Shown here in pieces: positions 42,873-51,230 of a DNA stretch of 64,000 nt. The notes below the pieces were generated by a model, which worked only from the letters and a program-made list of their open reading frames with translations, was not told the DNA's origin and made no database searches. Numbering within the stretch: position 1 is the first letter of the stretch; the number at the start of each line of letters is the position of its first letter. A program made the translations under genes and the position numbers. Origin of the DNA: Allobosea caraganae (GTDB taxonomy: Bacteria; Pseudomonadota; Alphaproteobacteria; Rhizobiales; Beijerinckiaceae); the NCBI RefSeq assembly GCF_003351345.1, contig NZ_QQTO01000021.1:62001-126000 (forward strand). The letters run 5' to 3'.

Positions 42873-43766
42873 CTAACCCAACTCCACGCAGACGATCTCC
42901 GGCGGGACGCCGAGCCGCAGCGGCAGCTTGCTGGTGCCGATGCCGGCCGAGACGATCAGGTCGCGGCCGTTCTCGTGGACATGGCCGTAGGCGTAGCGAT
43001 TGCCGTAACGCGACGGCACGATCGGCGACCAGCCGAACAGCCTGACCTGGCCGCCATGGGTATGGCCCGATAGCGTCAGCGCGACGCGCTCCGGCATGCG
43101 GGCGAAGGCATCGGGCTCATGTGCCATCATGATCACCGGCGCGCCGTCATCGGCGATCTGGCTCATGGTCCCGGCAAGGTCGGCAATGCCGAAGGGCAGG
43201 CCGCGCACGCGCTTGAGGAAGGCCATCTGGTCGCCGAGCCCGGCGAGCCAGAGCGGGCCGGCATTGGTCTCCAGCCGCAGCGCCTGGTTCTCCAGCACCC
43301 TGATCCCGGCCGCCTCGAGCGCGAGGCCGACCTGCGTCGGCCCGGAGCGATTCACCTGAGTGGGTCTGTCATGCCACCAGTCATGGTTGCCGAGCACGGC
43401 GTAGACGCCATTCGACGCCTTCAGCTTGGCGAGTTCGGCGGCGAGCGTCGGAATCGGCGGATCGGACGCCTCGCGCGCGCGGCTGGCGACGAAATCGCCG
43501 AGGAGGAGAGTGAGGTCGGGCTTCAGCTCGTTGGTGGCAGCGACGATCTGGCCAACGCGCTCCAGCGGCACATGCGGCCCACCGACATGGAGATCGGAGA
43601 TCACGGCGAGCCTGAGGCGGCGGCCCTCCGGCCAGCCGCGCGGGGTCAGGCGGTAGCGCGTCAACTGCTGATGCGCGGGCTCCCAGGCATAGGCATAGCC
43701 GCCCGTCCCGAAGCCGCCCAAAAAAAGACCGGCGAGAGCTTGGAGAACTCGTCGCCGGTCAAGCAT
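42873..43766 (-). CDS. Metallophosphoesterase, Tat-type signal
   Basis: 297 residues. N-terminus MLDRRRVLQALAGLFLGGF has twin arginines and a hydrophobic stretch, suggesting Tat export or a membrane anchor. All calcineurin-fold motifs are in order: SDLHVGG, LLGDFV, LGNHDWW, MAHEPD, LSGHTHGGQVR. Relatives (YkuE/LpxH-like) act on phospholipid head groups or UDP-sugars; substrate unknown here. A 78-residue gene lies 35 bases upstream on the same strand. Confidence 0.85.
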   Translation of the reverse strand: MLDRRRVLQALAGLFLGGFGTGGYAYAWEPAHQQLTRYRLTPRGWPEGRRLRLAVISDLHVGGPHVPLERVGQIVAATNELKPDLTLLLGDFVASRAREASDPPIPTLAAELAKLKASNGVYAVLGNHDWWHDRPTQVNRSGPTQVGLALEAAGIRVLENQALRLETNAGPLWLAGLGDQMAFLKRVRGLPFGIADLAGTMSQIADDGAPVIMMAHEPDAFARMPERVALTLSGHTHGGQVRLFGWSPIVPSRYGNRYAYGHVHENGRDLIVSAGIGTSKLPLRLGVPPEIVCVELG

Positions 43767-43800
43767 TGGAGGGTCTCGAAGAAGTCAGAGTGTCGGCAAA

Positions 43801-44037
43801 TCAGTCGTCGAACCCGTTGCGGAGGATCGCCGGGATATTCTCCGGCTTCTTCTCCGCGTTCTGCTCCTCAGCGGGCGCGCGTCTTGTTCCGGCGGCAATC
43901 GCCGGGAACGCGATGGGGCGGAAGCGGGATGCATAGGCATCCTTGGCCGCGGCATCGTGGAAAGTCGCATTGCCTTGCGTCATCTGCTGACGCGGATTCT
44001 GGGGGCGCATGGGTCCTGGCTTCACTGGTTTCGACAT
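43801..44037 (-). CDS. Small hypothetical protein (78 aa)
   Basis: MSKPVKPGPMRPQNPRQQ start, Pro/Gln-rich and polar, with FHDAAAKDAYASRFRPI in the centre. No motif or membrane segment. Its stop is 35 bases before the phosphoesterase start, so co-transcription is possible. The gap from 44038 to 44368 contains a family C palindrome and no gene. Confidence 0.5.
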   Translation of the reverse strand: MSKPVKPGPMRPQNPRQQMTQGNATFHDAAAKDAYASRFRPIAFPAIAAGTRRAPAEEQNAEKKPENIPAILRNGFDD

Positions 44038-44201
44038 GTCAGTGGTTCCTGGGCCGCTGACAGAAGCAACATCGCTTCCGATCAGGTCAGCGAAACGGCG
44101 TGATCGTGATTTATTCGTGGCTTTTCAGGCCGGTCTGCGAGGATGCCGTCGTTTCGGTTAAGCGTTCGTTAAGTGCGTCACACTTCTCCCGGCAGGCTTT
44201 T

Positions 44202-44359
44202 CCTTCTCCCCCTGCGGGAGAAGGTGGCTCGGCGAAGCCGAGACGGATGAGGGGTCGCGCGACGATTGCCGAGCGGCACCTTGTTTCGAGCTCGACAATG
44301 CGAGGCAGCGCGACCCCTCATCCGCCTGCCGGCACCTTCTCCCGCAGGGGGAGAAGGGA
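44202..44359. repeat. Palindromic intergenic repeat, family C (copy 2)
   Basis: Left arm CCTTCTCCCCCTGCGGGAG and GGATGAGGGGTCGCG, right arm CGCGACCCCTCATCCG and CTTCTCCCGCAGGGGG. Same arms as copy 1, centre unrelated. Ends nine bases before the aminotransferase stop. Confidence 0.85.
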
Positions 44360-44368
44360 AGGCCCGGA

Positions 44369-45745
44369 TCAGATCAGCCCTTCGGCCTTGACCCAGTCGA
44401 GGGTCTTGGCGAGCGCCCGCTCGTAGCGGTCGAACATCTCGTCGATCTCGGCCTCGTTGATGATCAACGGCGGGCAGAAGGCGACGCGGTCGCCGCCGAG
44501 TGGCCGGACGATCAGACCCTCGTCCTGCGCGAAGGCGCCGGACTTGGCGGCGACGCCCTTCTTGGCCTCGAACTGCGCCTTCGTCGCCTTGTCCTTGACC
44601 AGCTCGATGCCGCCGATCAGGCCGACGCCGCGGGCCTCGCCGACGAGCGGGTGCTCGGCCAGCTTCTCCAGGCGCTGCAGGAACTTTGGCGCGACCTTGC
44701 GGACATGGCCGACGATGTCGTCGCGCTGGTAGATCTCCAGCGTCTTGACCGCGATGGCGCAGCCGACCGGGTGGCCGGCATAGGTGTTGCCATGGCCGAA
44801 GGTGCCGATCTTGCGGCTCTGGTCGACGAGCACCTCGTAGATCGGCTCAGAGATCATCACCGCGCTGAGCGGGAAATAGGCCGAGGTGATCGCCTTGGCG
44901 CAGGAGAGCGTGTCGGCCTTCAGCCCATAGGTCGTGGTGCCGAACATGTTGCCGGTGCGGCCGAAGCCGGTGATGACCTCGTCGGCGATGAAGAGCACGT
45001 CGTACTTGGCGAGCACGGCGTTGATCTTCTCGAAATAGCCCTCGGGCGGGGTGACCGCGCCGCCGGCGCCCATCACAGGCTCGGCGATGAAGGCCGCGAC
45101 CGTCTCGGGCCCCTCGCGCAGGATCATCTCCTCCAGCTCGGCCGCGAGGCGGCTCGAGAATTCCAGCTCGGTCTCGCCGGGTTGGGCGAAGCGGTAGTGG
45201 TGCGGGCAGGAGGTGTGCAGGATGCCGGCGATCGGCAGGTCGAAATCGGTGTGGTTGGCCGGCAGGCCGGTCAGCGAGGCCGAGGCGACGGTGACGCCGT
45301 GATAGCCCTTCAGCCGCGAGATGATCTTCTTCTTCTGCGGCCGGCCGAGCGCGTTGTTCATGTACCAGACCAGCTTGACCTGGGTGTCGTTCGCGTCCGA
45401 GCCCGAGGCGCCGTAGAAGATCTTGGAGATCGGGACCGGGGCGATCTCCTTCAGCTTCTCGGCCAGCTCGATCGCCGGGTCATGGCTGCGGCCGGAGAAG
45501 ATGTGGGTGAAAGGCAGCTTGCGCATCTGCTCGGCCGCGACCTCGACCAGCTCCTCGTTGGAATAGCCGAGCGAGGTGCACCACAGGCCGGCCATGCCCT
45601 CGATATAGCCCTTGCCGGCGGTGTCGTAGACGAAGACGCCTTCGCCGCGCTCGAGGATGAGCGGGCCGACCTCGCGATGCGTCGCCAGGTTGGTGTAGGG
45701 ATGCACCAGCGTTTCGATGTCGCGGACGGCGAGGTTTGACAGCAT
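44369..45745 (-). CDS. Class III aminotransferase (omega-aminotransferase type)
   Basis: 458 residues. Conserved YGASGSDAND, KGYHGVTVASASLTG, FIADEVITGFGRTG (Asp to the PLP ring) and the PLP lysine in CAKAITSAYFPLSA. Length and the N-terminal HPYTNLATHREVGP match the aspartate aminotransferase-family/putrescine or beta-alanine pyruvate aminotransferases. The amine donor cannot be identified. Monocistronic; a family C repeat sits just after the stop and a family E repeat lies behind its start. Confidence 0.9.
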   Translation of the reverse strand: MLSNLAVRDIETLVHPYTNLATHREVGPLILERGEGVFVYDTAGKGYIEGMAGLWCTSLGYSNEELVEVAAEQMRKLPFTHIFSGRSHDPAIELAEKLKEIAPVPISKIFYGASGSDANDTQVKLVWYMNNALGRPQKKKIISRLKGYHGVTVASASLTGLPANHTDFDLPIAGILHTSCPHHYRFAQPGETELEFSSRLAAELEEMILREGPETVAAFIAEPVMGAGGAVTPPEGYFEKINAVLAKYDVLFIADEVITGFGRTGNMFGTTTYGLKADTLSCAKAITSAYFPLSAVMISEPIYEVLVDQSRKIGTFGHGNTYAGHPVGCAIAVKTLEIYQRDDIVGHVRKVAPKFLQRLEKLAEHPLVGEARGVGLIGGIELVKDKATKAQFEAKKGVAAKSGAFAQDEGLIVRPLGGDRVAFCPPLIINEAEIDEMFDRYERALAKTLDWVKAEGLI

Positions 45746-45888
45746 GGCTCGGGACTCCCGGTCTCTTCGGTGCGGCGGTTCTTTATGCGGTGTTTATGCG
45801 AGCATAGCCCGCAGCCGGCGCAAGAGCTGAGCGATTTTCGCGCAGATCGAGGCAGAGTCTGGCGCAAGGCCGAGCGTCGACGACCATT

Positions 45889-46017
45889 CCCTCCCCCCGC
45901 TTGCGGTGGGGAGGGTTAGGGTGGGGGGCAGTTCGGCTTGGCGCTACTCTTCAAGGGGAGCACTCCGGCTTTCCGTCCCCCCACCCCGGCCCTCCCCACC
46001 GCAAGCGGGGGGAGGGA
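45889..46017. repeat. Palindromic intergenic repeat, family E
   Basis: CCCTCCCCCCGCTTGCGGTG ... GGGTGGGGGG on the left and CCCCCCACCC ... CACCGCAAGCGGGGGGAGGG on the right. Single copy in the window. The 335-base gap 45746-46080 holds this and nothing else that I can identify. Confidence 0.8.
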
Positions 46018-46080
46018 GCTGCTTCGGCGCTTGCAAGGCGAGGGGCTGCTCGCCATGGTCAGGCGAATTCGAGAGGTGAG

Positions 46081-46605
46081 ATGGTCGACTCCGCACGCAT
46101 GGTGAACCAGCCGGCGCCCGGCCGCGATTGCGGCACCTGCGCGCTCTGCTGCAAGGTCTACGACAACCCGGAGGTCGACAGCGTCGCCGGCTCCTGGTGC
46201 CAGCATTGCCTGCCCGGGCGCGGCTGCAAGATTTATCCGACGAGGCCGACGGAGTGCCGCTCGTTCTACTGCCTGTGGATGACGCAGACCTTCCTCGGGC
46301 CGGAGTGGAAGCCGGACAAGAGCCGCTTCGTGCTGACCGTCGATCCGCGGACGAACTGGCTCTTCGCGCAGGTCGACCCCGGCGCGGCCCAGGGCTGGCG
46401 CAAGGAGCCCTATCTCAGCCAGTTCAGGCGCTGGGCCGCCGCCAACCAGCGGCCGGTAATGGTGTTCGTGGCCAAGAACGCCACCGCGGTGCTGCCCGAC
46501 CGGGAGATCCAGCTCGGCACGATCGGAGCCGACGAGCGGCTGGTGCTGCGGACTGAGGCGGGGTCCGGGCGGCAGGTGGTCGAGAAGGTGAAGACGAACG
46601 CTTGA
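46081..46605 (+). CDS. Cysteine-cluster protein (YkgJ-like)
   Basis: 174 residues. The N-terminal half has a tight set of cysteines: CGTCALCC, WCQHCLPGRGC and ECRSFYC. This fits the YkgJ/CxxCxxCC family, which probably binds zinc or an iron-sulfur cluster. The rest is a mixed alpha/beta region without a known domain. Start at 46081 chosen because it directly precedes the conserved region; the frame upstream comes from the family E repeat. Function unknown. Confidence 0.75.
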   Translation: MVDSARMVNQPAPGRDCGTCALCCKVYDNPEVDSVAGSWCQHCLPGRGCKIYPTRPTECRSFYCLWMTQTFLGPEWKPDKSRFVLTVDPRTNWLFAQVDPGAAQGWRKEPYLSQFRRWAAANQRPVMVFVAKNATAVLPDREIQLGTIGADERLVLRTEAGSGRQVVEKVKTNA

Positions 46606-46644
46606 GTGCGGTTGGCCGAAGATCTGGCCAGCGGCGGTTTGCGG

Positions 46645-47265
46645 TCAGGCTGCTTCAGCCGCTTCGCGAAGCTTGCCCGCGTTGAACAGGTCGCGGCCGA
46701 TCGCACGGGCCGTCTCCAGATGCCCCGCCGGAAACTGCGCGTCGGACGGGAGCAGCAGCTCGGACGTGACGACGCTGGCGCCGCAATAGCCGAAGATGCC
46801 GTGGTCGATCTGCGTCTTCATGGCGCCGAAATAGCCATGCCGCGCATAGGTGCGCTGGTCGGCGCCGCCAATGGCGATGAGATGGACCCGAAGGTGGCGC
46901 AGCTTCTTCTCCAGCTTGGCATCCGGGCCTTCCTCATAGGCCCAGCCATTGGTGAAGACGCGGTCGATCCACCCCTTGAGCAGCCCCGGCATCGACCACC
47001 AATAGACCGGATAGACCAGCACGAGGGCGTCGGCGCGGTCGATCCGCGCCTGCTCGGCGGCGATATCGGCCGAGACCGGCGCTTCCCGGAGGTGGGCGGC
47101 GATGTCGGCTGTCGTGAAGCGCGGGTCGAAACCCTCGGCCGTGAGGTCGGCGATTTCAGCGCTGTTGCCGGGGCCGGACAAGGCGATGCCCTCGGCAAGA
47201 TGCGCGGTGACGCTGTGGCTAAGGGATCTGGGATCGGGATGCGCGACGACGACGAGCGCGTGCAT
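46645..47265 (-). CDS. Flavodoxin-fold NAD(P)H quinone reductase
   Basis: 206 residues. HALVVVAHPDPRSLSHSV is the FMN-binding start of the NQO1/KefF/MdaB family; VYPVYWWSMPGLLKGWIDRVFTNGWAY and IAIGGADQRTYARHGY match the group. It reduces quinones by two electrons. Its divergent partner is a TetR regulator with 72 bases between starts, so quinone or electrophile induction is likely. Confidence 0.85.
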   Translation of the reverse strand: MHALVVVAHPDPRSLSHSVTAHLAEGIALSGPGNSAEIADLTAEGFDPRFTTADIAAHLREAPVSADIAAEQARIDRADALVLVYPVYWWSMPGLLKGWIDRVFTNGWAYEEGPDAKLEKKLRHLRVHLIAIGGADQRTYARHGYFGAMKTQIDHGIFGYCGASVVTSELLLPSDAQFPAGHLETARAIGRDLFNAGKLREAAEAA

Positions 47266-47305
47266 GTCGAAAACTCCTGATTGCGGATGAAGGAGGTCGC
47301 TTATA

Positions 47306-47330
47306 TACTTTTGGTAAGTTACTTTTGGTA
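47306..47330. promoter_or_regulatory. Direct repeat in the TetR/quinone-reductase divergent region
   Basis: TACTTTTGGTA at 47306-47316 and again at 47320-47330, 14 bases apart, within AT-rich sequence, flanked by TATA on both sides. Probable overlapping promoters and operator for the TetR protein encoded at 47338. Confidence 0.5.
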
Positions 47331-47337
47331 TATAGTG

Positions 47338-47961
47338 ATGTCAAGCACCCTACCGGCCGATCCAGCCTCCGGCCCGCGACCGCGTCGCCGCCTGCTGCGC
47401 GAGGAGCGCCACCGCCAGCTCATGGACGTGGCGTGGCGGCTTGCCCGCGACGAGGGGACGGAGGCGCTGACGCTTGGGCGGCTGGCCGAACAGGCCGGCG
47501 TAACCAAGCCGGTCGTCTACGACCATTTCGGCACGCGGCCCGAGTTGCTGGCGGCGCTCTACCGCGCGTATGACGCGCGCCAGACGGCGCTGATGGACGC
47601 TGCGCTGCAGGCGAGCGAGCCGAGCCTGGCGAGCAAGGCCGCGGTCATCGCCTCGTCCTATGTCGACTGCGTCCTGACGCAGGGCCGCGAGATCCCCGGC
47701 GTGATCGCGGCGCTGGCCGGCTCGCCGGAGCTGGCGGAGATCAAGCGCGAATACGAGGCCGCGTTCATGGAGAAGTGCCGGGCCGTGCTCGCTCCCTTCG
47801 CGGGCGCCATCGCCCCGGCCGGCCTGCGGGCGATGCTCGGCGCAGCCGAGGCGCTGTCCTATGCCGCTGCGACCGGCGAGATCACGGCCGCGCAGGCGCA
47901 AGGCGAGCTCTTCGAGACGATCGTCGCGATGGTTGCGAGAAGCGCGCTCGGCGGCGCATGA
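47338..47961 (+). CDS. TetR family transcriptional regulator
   Basis: 207 residues from MSSTLPADPASGP (47338), which places the start right after the operator-like repeat; an upstream ATG-like start at 47281 would overlap it. HTH at about 30-75 (LTLGRLAEQAGVTKPVVYDHFG), then an all-helical ligand domain. Likely repressor of its own gene and of the quinone reductase. The dienelactone hydrolase gene begins 75 bases downstream and could be in the same unit. Confidence 0.85.
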   Translation: MSSTLPADPASGPRPRRRLLREERHRQLMDVAWRLARDEGTEALTLGRLAEQAGVTKPVVYDHFGTRPELLAALYRAYDARQTALMDAALQASEPSLASKAAVIASSYVDCVLTQGREIPGVIAALAGSPELAEIKREYEAAFMEKCRAVLAPFAGAIAPAGLRAMLGAAEALSYAAATGEITAAQAQGELFETIVAMVARSALGGA

Positions 47962-48035
47962 ATTGTCATGCGCGCTGCCTAAACGTTAGTATTCAGCGCA
48001 TGGACGATCCAGGCTGGCGCCTGTGGAGGATACCG

Positions 48036-48785
48036 ATGTCATTCTACCGAGGCATGATCTGCGAGAACGTCACGATCAGTGGCGACAAGGGCACCCCGAT
48101 TACGGCCTATGTGGCCAAGCCCGAGGGGAAGGGGCCCTTTCCGGCCGTGGTGCTGGTGCACCATCTTCCCGGCTGGAGCGAGTTCTACATCGAGACCACC
48201 CGGCGCTTCGCGCATCACGGCTATCTTGCGATCTGCGCCAATCTCTATGAGCGCGCCGGCGAGGGTGATCCGGACGACGTCGCCGCCAAGGTGCGCGCCG
48301 AGGGTGGCGTTCCCGATGCCCAGGTGGTCGGCGATACCGGGGCCGCGGTGGAGTGGGTGCGGGCGCAGCCCGAGCATAACGGCAAGGTCGGCCTGTTCGG
48401 CTCCTGCTCCGGCGGCCGGCACGCCTTCATCTATGCCTGCCAGAAGCAGGACGTCGACGCCTGCGCCGAGCTTTGGGGCGGCCGCGTGGTGATGGGCGCG
48501 GACGAGCTCAACGCCAAGACGCCCGTCGCGCCGATCGAGCTGACCAAGGACCTGTCCTGCCCCCTGATCGGCATCTTCGGCAACGAGGACCGCGCGCCGA
48601 GCCCCGAGCAGGTGAACCAGCACGAGGCCGAGCTCAAGGCGCACGGCAAGAGCTACGAGTTCCATCGCTATGACGGCGCCGGCCACGGCTTCTTCTACTG
48701 GCACCGGCCGATCTACCGGGCGGAGCAGGCCATGGATGGCTGGAGCAAGATCCTTGCTTTCTTCAAGACGCATCTGGCGAAGTAG
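48036..48785 (+). CDS. Dienelactone hydrolase family protein
   Basis: 249 residues. The nucleophile motif FGSCSGGRH holds Cys124 in place of the usual hydrolase Ser, as in DLH; the catalytic His is in GAGHGFF and the acid in GNEDRAPS. Opens MSFYRGMICENVT. The family hydrolyses dienelactones in aromatic breakdown, but many genomic members act on other esters or lactones. A DUF6295 gene follows 11 bases later with a strong AGGAGG, so the two are co-transcribed. Confidence 0.85.
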   Translation: MSFYRGMICENVTISGDKGTPITAYVAKPEGKGPFPAVVLVHHLPGWSEFYIETTRRFAHHGYLAICANLYERAGEGDPDDVAAKVRAEGGVPDAQVVGDTGAAVEWVRAQPEHNGKVGLFGSCSGGRHAFIYACQKQDVDACAELWGGRVVMGADELNAKTPVAPIELTKDLSCPLIGIFGNEDRAPSPEQVNQHEAELKAHGKSYEFHRYDGAGHGFFYWHRPIYRAEQAMDGWSKILAFFKTHLAK

Positions 48786-48796
48786 GAGGAGCCGAC

Positions 48797-49102
48797 ATGT
48801 GCACGTCGATTGTCGAGATCATCGCGGCGGAGGGCATGGCGAAGCGCGGGAACGAGTGGTTTCCGCTGACGCAGGCGGTCGTCGCCTATGACCATGCGCG
48901 CCATGCGCCGCTGGCCGACGTCATCACGCTCGACTTCATCAACACCGGCCTCGAGCCCGGCGCGCGCGCCGGCATCGAGCTGACGCTCGAAAGCGCCAGG
49001 GAGCTGCGGGCCGCGCTCGAGCGGGCGATCGTCGCCGCCGAGTTCGAGGAGGCGGAAGTGCGCGGCAAGGGCGCAGCGCCCAGCCTGGTTCGGGCCGCGT
49101 GA
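48797..49102 (+). CDS. DUF6295-like small protein
   Basis: 101 residues, MCTSIVEIIAAEGMAKRG, with AGGAGG eight bases upstream. The Cys2 start and WFPLTQAVVAYDHARHAPL / ITLDFINTGLEPGARAGIELT pattern match DUF6295, a small family of unknown function found beside dienelactone hydrolase and cupin genes. Last two residues are Ala. Sits between the hydrolase and the cupin gene. Confidence 0.65.
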   Translation: MCTSIVEIIAAEGMAKRGNEWFPLTQAVVAYDHARHAPLADVITLDFINTGLEPGARAGIELTLESARELRAALERAIVAAEFEEAEVRGKGAAPSLVRAA

Positions 49103-49158
49103 CACCGGGATAGGCGAGCCGCGGCCACGGCTCGCCCGGCGGCTTTGGGGAGGCGCGG

Positions 49159-49644
49159 ATGGTGAAGCCGGTCATCAACCTCGACGAGGTCGCGTTCGAC
49201 GATGTCGAGGAGAACGGCATCTACACGTCGAGCCGCGCCACGATCAGCGACCATATCGGCGCGAGAAACCTCGGCTACAACCTGACCGTCCTGCCACCCG
49301 GCAAGGTCCAGTGCCCGTTCCACAACCACCATGGCGAGGAGGAGATGTTCCTCATCCTGGAGGGCGAGGGCGAGCTCCGCTTCGGCGACGAGCGCTATCC
49401 GATCCGCCGGCACGACGTCATCGCCTGCCCGCCCGGCGGCCCGGAAGTGGCTCACCAGATCATCAACACCGGCACGGTGACGATGCGCTATCTCGCGCTG
49501 TCGACGCTGGTCGGGGTCGAGGCCTGCGAGTACCCGGATTCAGGCAAGGTGCTGATCGTCGCGGGCAAGCGCGGGGAACGGCGCTTGCGGAAGATGTTCC
49601 GCGCCGAGAACACGGTCGACTACTACGACCGGGAGAAGGGATGA
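49159..49644 (+). CDS. Cupin-domain protein
   Basis: 161 residues. Cupin motif 1 is PFHNHHGEEEMFLILEGEGEL (His, His and Glu metal ligands) and motif 2 AHQIINTGTVTMRYLAL. A small metal-binding barrel, often a sugar isomerase-like or dioxygenase-like enzyme; activity unknown. It likely closes the hydrolase-DUF6295-cupin run. A half copy of family A and a half copy of family B follow. Confidence 0.85.
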   Translation: MVKPVINLDEVAFDDVEENGIYTSSRATISDHIGARNLGYNLTVLPPGKVQCPFHNHHGEEEMFLILEGEGELRFGDERYPIRRHDVIACPPGGPEVAHQIINTGTVTMRYLALSTLVGVEACEYPDSGKVLIVAGKRGERRLRKMFRAENTVDYYDREKG

Positions 49645-49672
49645 GATTTGGCCGAGTGCCGCTCCACCGCCC

Positions 49673-49697
49673 TTGCTTCGCTGCGCTCGCAATGACG
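49673..49697. repeat. Half copy of family A palindrome
   Basis: TTGCTTCGCTGCGCTCGCAATGACG, the right arm of family A only, without its partner. It is directly followed by part of family B, the same A-then-B order as at 12223-12417. Confidence 0.7.
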
Positions 49698-49706
49698 GGG
49701 AGAGCG

Positions 49707-49758
49707 TCGGAGCCCTACGATGGATCCCGGGACTGCGCCTCGCTTGTCCGGGATGACG
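49707..49758. repeat. Right half of family B palindrome, partly coding
   Basis: ACGATGGATCCCGGGACTGC to CTTGTCCGGGATGACG. It contains the stop and last codons of the minus-strand patatin gene (stop at 49715). Confidence 0.7.
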
Positions 49759-50605
49759 CGGAGAGGTCCCGCCTCTCCAAGCCACGCAAAAATGTCTCGC
49801 CATCACGGATCCCGAGCTCATAGGCGAAGCGGATGCCCTCCCAGTTCTTGATGGTGAACTGGCTGATGGGAATCACCTGCGAGGGGCGGGCATAGGTCCG
49901 GTTGGCGATCTCAGGCACGCCTGCGAAAGGGCGGGTGAGCAGGACGAGCGTCGGCTCGCCGGCCGCCTCCAGCTCCGCGAGCGCCCAGGCCGGAGCGCTG
50001 TCGACCAGCCCGCCATCGAGCGCTGCGCGCCGGTCGACCAACCCGGCCGGCATGAAGGGCGGCACGGCGGCGCTCGCCATCAGCGCGGCGACGAGATCGA
50101 CCGGCTCCGCGCAATCGGCGACGCGGATCAGGTCGGGCTTGAAGCCGAGGCGGCGGCCGGCGGTGGGGTGGACCGGGCGGAAGAAACGCTTCTCGAGCTG
50201 GTAGGCGCCGATACCGAGCATCGCGGCGACAGGCAAGGGCCAGAAGCGCGGTGGCCGCGAGATGGCGACGCGGAAATCCGCCTGCGCCTGCAAGGCGGCG
50301 AGATTGTCTGGTGTGAACAGCTCGCTGAGCAGCGTGTGGTACATGTCGCCGACCGGGAAGAGCCTGCCGCCCCTGCGGAAGCCGGCCCAGTCGGTTTCCG
50401 AGGTGCGCCCCGCGCAGCCTTCGCGGACGCGCTCGCGGACATAGGGGCCAGCGCCAAGCGCGGTGTAGAGCATGGCGAAGGCGCCGGCGCTGGCGCCGAC
50501 CACGCGCCGTGGCCTCAAGCCGATTCGCGGCGCGACCGTCTCGTAGAAGCCGCCCTGCCAATAGCAGCGGTTGCCGCCGCCGGCGAAGGCGAGACCGGCA
50601 TACAT
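49715..50605 (-). CDS. Patatin-like phospholipase
   Basis: 296 residues. Oxyanion motif GGGNRCYWQGG at about 9-19, nucleophile GASAG with Ser39, and the catalytic Asp in ALDGGLVDSAP. The dyad is complete. Patatins hydrolyse acyl esters of phospholipids. The last residues (about RDLSASSRTSEAQSRDPS) are read from a family B repeat, so the original C-terminus was probably shorter. Begins eight bases after the stop of the MarR gene, so both are in one operon. Confidence 0.8.
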   Translation of the reverse strand: MYAGLAFAGGGNRCYWQGGFYETVAPRIGLRPRRVVGASAGAFAMLYTALGAGPYVRERVREGCAGRTSETDWAGFRRGGRLFPVGDMYHTLLSELFTPDNLAALQAQADFRVAISRPPRFWPLPVAAMLGIGAYQLEKRFFRPVHPTAGRRLGFKPDLIRVADCAEPVDLVAALMASAAVPPFMPAGLVDRRAALDGGLVDSAPAWALAELEAAGEPTLVLLTRPFAGVPEIANRTYARPSQVIPISQFTIKNWEGIRFAYELGIRDGETFLRGLERRDLSASSRTSEAQSRDPS

Positions 50606-50612
50606 CGGCTTA

Positions 50613-51077
50613 CTACGCGTCGGAGGCGCGGGCGAGGTCGCGCCAGGTCAGGACGAGCCGGTCGAGCTCGGCGAGGTCTTTTCCCGGCAGCTTGCCCAGC
50701 GTCGTCGCGACGTAGTCGCGCTGGGCGGCGATGCCGGCCTCGGCCAGGCGGCGCCCTTCCGCGGTCAGGTGCATCGCGTAGGAGCGGCGGTCGCCGGCGA
50801 TGGCGCGGCGCTCGACCAAGCCTGCCTGCACGAGGCGGTCGACCAGGCCGGAGACGTTGCCCTTGGTGACGTAGAGCCGCTCGGCCAGCTCGCTCTGGCT
50901 GATGCCCTCGCGCTCGGTCAGGGTCGAGAGCAGGTCGAACTGCGGAATCGACAGGCCAAGCTCGCGGATGCGCGCCGTCATCTGGCCGAGCATGCGCTGA
51001 TGCAGCCGCATGAAGCGGAACCAGACGCGGTCCGGATCGGTCGGCTCGATGCGAGGAGCGGCGTTGGTCGCGGGCAC
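50613..51077 (-). CDS. MarR family transcriptional regulator
   Basis: 154 residues. Winged helix at about 45-110: LSTLTEREGISQSELAERLYVTKGNVSGLVDRLVQAGLVERR, then RRSYAMHLTAEGR of the wing. It precedes patatin in the same operon and is divergent from an acyl-CoA ligase (154 bases between), so it may control both directions in response to an acyl or aromatic acid. The effector is unknown. Confidence 0.85.
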   Translation of the reverse strand: MPATNAAPRIEPTDPDRVWFRFMRLHQRMLGQMTARIRELGLSIPQFDLLSTLTEREGISQSELAERLYVTKGNVSGLVDRLVQAGLVERRAIAGDRRSYAMHLTAEGRRLAEAGIAAQRDYVATTLGKLPGKDLAELDRLVLTWRDLARASDA

Positions 51078-51230
51078 TGGCTTAGGCTCTCGAACGGGAT
51101 CGGTTCTTATCTAAACCATCTCGTGATTTTGCGCGAGCTTTTCCATCGGAACTCGCCGAATGGCGCATCGTTCCCGCGCCGCGAGCCGGCTATGCTGCTG
51201 GCAACAAGGATAAGCCTGGGAGGAACGCGC

